Shown here piece by piece: positions 9,727 through 11,798 of a DNA stretch of 11,798 bases (positions are counted from its first letter, which is position 1; the number at the start of each line of letters is the position of its first letter). This DNA comes from Gymnopilus junonius (Eukaryota; Basidiomycota; Agaricomycetes; Agaricales; Galerinaceae). The notes under the pieces were generated by a model that did no database searches, had not been told where the DNA came from, and saw nothing but the letters and a program-made list of their open reading frames with translations. The DNA lies in the NCBI GenBank assembly GCA_015501075.1, contig JADNYJ010000837.1:1-11798 (forward strand), given 5' to 3'. The position numbers were made by a program, and so were the translations under genes.

Positions 9727-10299
9727 ACTTGAAATTGAATGGCATCTGGTCAGAGCAATATATATAGAGTTCCACGCACTGATTATCGCAATGAATCCGC
9801 ACCCTACTCCTTCAGGCGAAACGGAGATGTGCAATGACCGGGTGCGTATGAAGACCGCTTGACACCTTGAGCCCCATGACACTATAATTGAAGAGAAGTA
9901 CGACCCTTGAGAGCGAGATAGATATACATACCTTGACTATTGCCACAGTTCTGGAAGCTACAATTCTAGTTGGAAGGTCCGCAGATCGCTCCATTTCATG
10001 TAAATTGGGGATTCCAAGGCCAAAAAGTATTCAGGCCGGCCGTAAAGAACTCCATTGTAGAGTGAGGAATAATAAGAGGGTGCTGCTGCATGTCAAGTTT
10101 GTGTCAAGTGGAAGTCCCATATCGACAACGACGACAGGTGCAATGGTTCTTGAAAGCTCCACGTGATAGTGCGAATCATCGGCAGAAACGGGTCTGAACT
10201 TGAGCCGAATAATATTATAGACTAATATTGGCTATTGTCCGTCCTACGGAGTCGCCTTGAGGAAGCCAAGACGACCGATTGCAAATCGCAGAGCTATGA
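9727..10299. other. Divergent intergenic region between the oxidase and flavoprotein genes
   Basis: The two genes face away from each other, with about 785 bp between their proposed starts, so this stretch probably holds both promoters. Small open frames on both strands here show no family resemblance. Apart from the TATA-like run at 9756-9767 I can name no regulatory site. Confidence 0.45.
9756..9767 (-). promoter_or_regulatory. Possible TATA box of the oxidase/VioB-like gene
   Basis: On the minus strand CTATATATATTG lies about 30-40 bases before the first ATG at 9726. That leaves a very short leader, so it would fit better with use of the second ATG at 9720, which has the strong context ACCATGG. 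It could also be a chance AT run. Confidence 0.3.
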
Positions 10300-10494
10300 G
10301 AGGTTACGATAATCACCAATGCTGTAAATCAGTCAGGTGGAGATCTTGCGGCCAAGACATTGAATGGGTATGAAGTCCCTGGAACGTGGTAAGTATGTGC
10401 TACGTATTTTTCGCCTGCACGTCTTCTGAGGCTCCTTACTCTCCCCGCATCCAGGAACTTCGCCTTTTCATTCCGAAAGCCACGCAACAGCTGA
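10300..10494 (+). pseudogene. Possible two-exon C-terminal gene remnant, family unknown
   Basis: After an in-frame stop at 10297-10299, a frame reads to a strong donor GTAAGT at 10389. Splicing to CCAG (ending 10454) completes a Trp codon and gives a short tail containing LNGYEVPGTWNFAFSFRKP and a stop at 10492-10494. Intron size (66 bp) and splice signals match the neighbours. There is no start, and I do not recognise the protein. It could equally be a chance frame in the promoter region of the flavoprotein gene. Confidence 0.25.
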
Positions 10495-10511
10495 TTAGAT
10501 TATCGCCCAAG

Positions 10512-11798
10512 ATGGTCATGTCAGGTCTTTCATAACTTGAAATCCTCCCAACGTGATTGGGTTCTAAAACGTTCAATGCCTATCCTTCAAGAGAACGCGG
10601 GGACGATGTTCGATGGTGGCCTCAATACTTCATTTTATGTTCAAGAACTAACAGGATTTTACCACAGTGATTATTATTGGTGGGGGCCCTGCAGGCTGCG
10701 CGACGGCTCTGAGCTTTCTCAAGAACAGCAAACACGCATCCTGCCTCATCATAGACGACGCCAATTCTTCGTCTTTCAAGGCAAGTTTTTCCGCAGGAGT
10801 TGAATTCGCGACTTACTTTGACTTCTGACTTCTGACGCTATGTTTCAGATTGGCGAATCGCTACCTCCAGAGTCTGGGTCGGCTGCTCCCACTATCTCCA
10901 CCCCTCTCTGCCAAAGCAATTAGCCTCCCAAGTCGAATGTGGCGTCCACACCACTTGCAGCGGCAAACGCCTCCGCTTGGTCATCTCCGAATTTTAGAAG
11001 AACGTCATGCAATACTGAAACCCTTTTCGGGCACGGACTTCATCTTAACCGGGTTGAGTTTGAGGAACTTCTGAGGGACACGGTCGTCAAATGTGCTTCG
11101 GGATCAGGCTCTCGTCTGGCGTTTTAGGAAAGCTTCGTTTAAAAGCCTCCAGAAAAAACTCTCAGGGCTTATGGGCCGTCGAAATGGAGGAGAATGGTCA
11201 AAGAACAACTATCTCAGCAAAAATGGATCGTGGGATGGTACAGGGCGTAAATCCTCTGTGGCGAACAAGGCTTGTCCGAGCTTCTAAGTCAATCTTCCGC
11301 CACGTAACTCACTCCCCAAAAATTAGATAGGCATAAAAATCGATTACTTTTAGACCCACTTCCTTGCGTTCTACGCCGTTTTTCATAGGTTCCAGAATTG
11401 GATCGCAAATGCCGGTACTGGCGATAAACGACAGACAAACGCTCATTGAGGCAACGGCTGATGGATGGTGGTACACCTCTCTGATCTCGCATAATCCTCC
11501 AACCCGAATCGTTGTCTTTTCATACCCTACCATCTCATTCTTCTGCCAAGTCTTCGCGTCGCACAGCTGGTTTCCTCGACCGACTACATGATACTACGAC
11601 CCATGTTTCATCCGTCATCGCAAAGTGTGACTACACTATCCAAGAGGGATATCCATGCTGCACAGCTGCTGGGTCATCCCATTTAGAGAAGACTTGTGAT
11701 GAGAGGAACGCTGGGTGGCTGTTGGAGACGCTGCAATTGCATTTGATCCACTTTCGTCTCAGGGAATGATGACTGCCTTGGAGATGGGCATCTATGTA
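10512..11798 (+). pseudogene. LodB-like / halogenase-like FAD-dependent oxidoreductase, multiply frameshifted, cut by window end
   Basis: From 10667 the sequence encodes VIIIGGGPAGCATALSF, a Rossmann FAD-binding start. A GC-AG intron (10781-10848, donor AAG|GCAAGT) leads to IGESLPPES. Further marks follow in order across changing frames: NASAWSS, EERHAIL, GHGLHLNRVEFEELLR, a second FAD motif DGTGRKSSVANK, LIEATADGWWYTSLI, CCTAAGSSHLE and VGDAAIAFDPLSSQG at the window edge. This order fits the flavoprotein group of LodB and the tryptophan halogenases. LodB is needed in bacteria to mature the quinone of LodA, and a LodA-like gene lies just upstream in divergent orientation. A first mini-exon at 10512-10524 (ATG GTC ATG TCA G) with a 142-bp intron is plausible but weak. 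At least ten single-base frame breaks occur, mostly one extra base in a homopolymer, so it is either a pseudogene or a poorly polished sequence. LodB versus another member of the group is inferred mainly from context. Confidence 0.75.

Noticed and set aside
9888..10166. 92-codon plus-strand open frame in the divergent region
   Set aside because: It shows no domain, no splice partner and no composition unlike noncoding sequence, and it lies where the two promoters are expected.
1..11798. tRNA, rRNA, CRISPR arrays, complete transposons or viral genes
   Set aside because: I looked on both strands and saw no cloverleaf, repeat-spacer array, transposase, reverse transcriptase or capsid-like text.

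Overview
The window looks like the nuclear genome of an agaricomycete (mushroom-forming basidiomycete). Its genes are cut by many short spliceosomal introns (about 50-70 bp, GT-AG, one GC-AG). One gene carries a domain resembling DUF6699, which is typical of these fungi, and the best-preserved short pieces (ISWI, P450) read as fungal.

Layout. Bases 1-621 are the helicase C-terminal part of an ISWI-type chromatin remodeller, cut by the window start and then breaking off; it looks like a decayed copy. Bases 675-2755 hold no gene I can recognise, only a short direct repeat and an inverted repeat. Bases 2756-4218 are a two-exon plus-strand gene for a proline-rich, DUF6699-like protein of 466 residues. 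Bases 4219-5171 look empty. Bases 5172-5767 are a cytochrome P450 pseudogene in which the first exons run straight into the haem-binding C-terminal exons. Bases 9726 down to 5936 (minus strand) are a 13-exon gene of about 1033 residues: an N-terminal LodA/GoxA-like amino-acid oxidase region (tryptophylquinone family) joined to a C-terminal VioB/RebD-like ferritin-like region. Bases 10512-11798 (plus strand, running off the window) are a gene for a LodB-like / halogenase-like FAD oxidoreductase, full of single-base frame breaks.

The most interesting part is the right half. In bacteria LodA-type oxidases need a LodB-type flavoprotein to build their cysteine tryptophylquinone cofactor. VioB/RebD-type enzymes couple two amino-acid-derived imines made by a separate oxidase. 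Here a LodA-like oxidase and a VioB-like coupling domain appear fused in one fungal chain, transcribed divergently from a LodB-like partner and next to the remains of a P450. I infer a small specialised-metabolism locus that could make a dimeric, amino-acid-derived compound; this is a hypothesis from domains and context only.

Cautions. As given, exon 2 of the fusion gene does not keep one reading frame, and the LodB-like gene needs at least ten single-base corrections, nearly all in homopolymer runs. Either both genes are decaying or this part of the assembly carries uncorrected indel errors. All exon limits were found by eye from splice signals and family resemblance.
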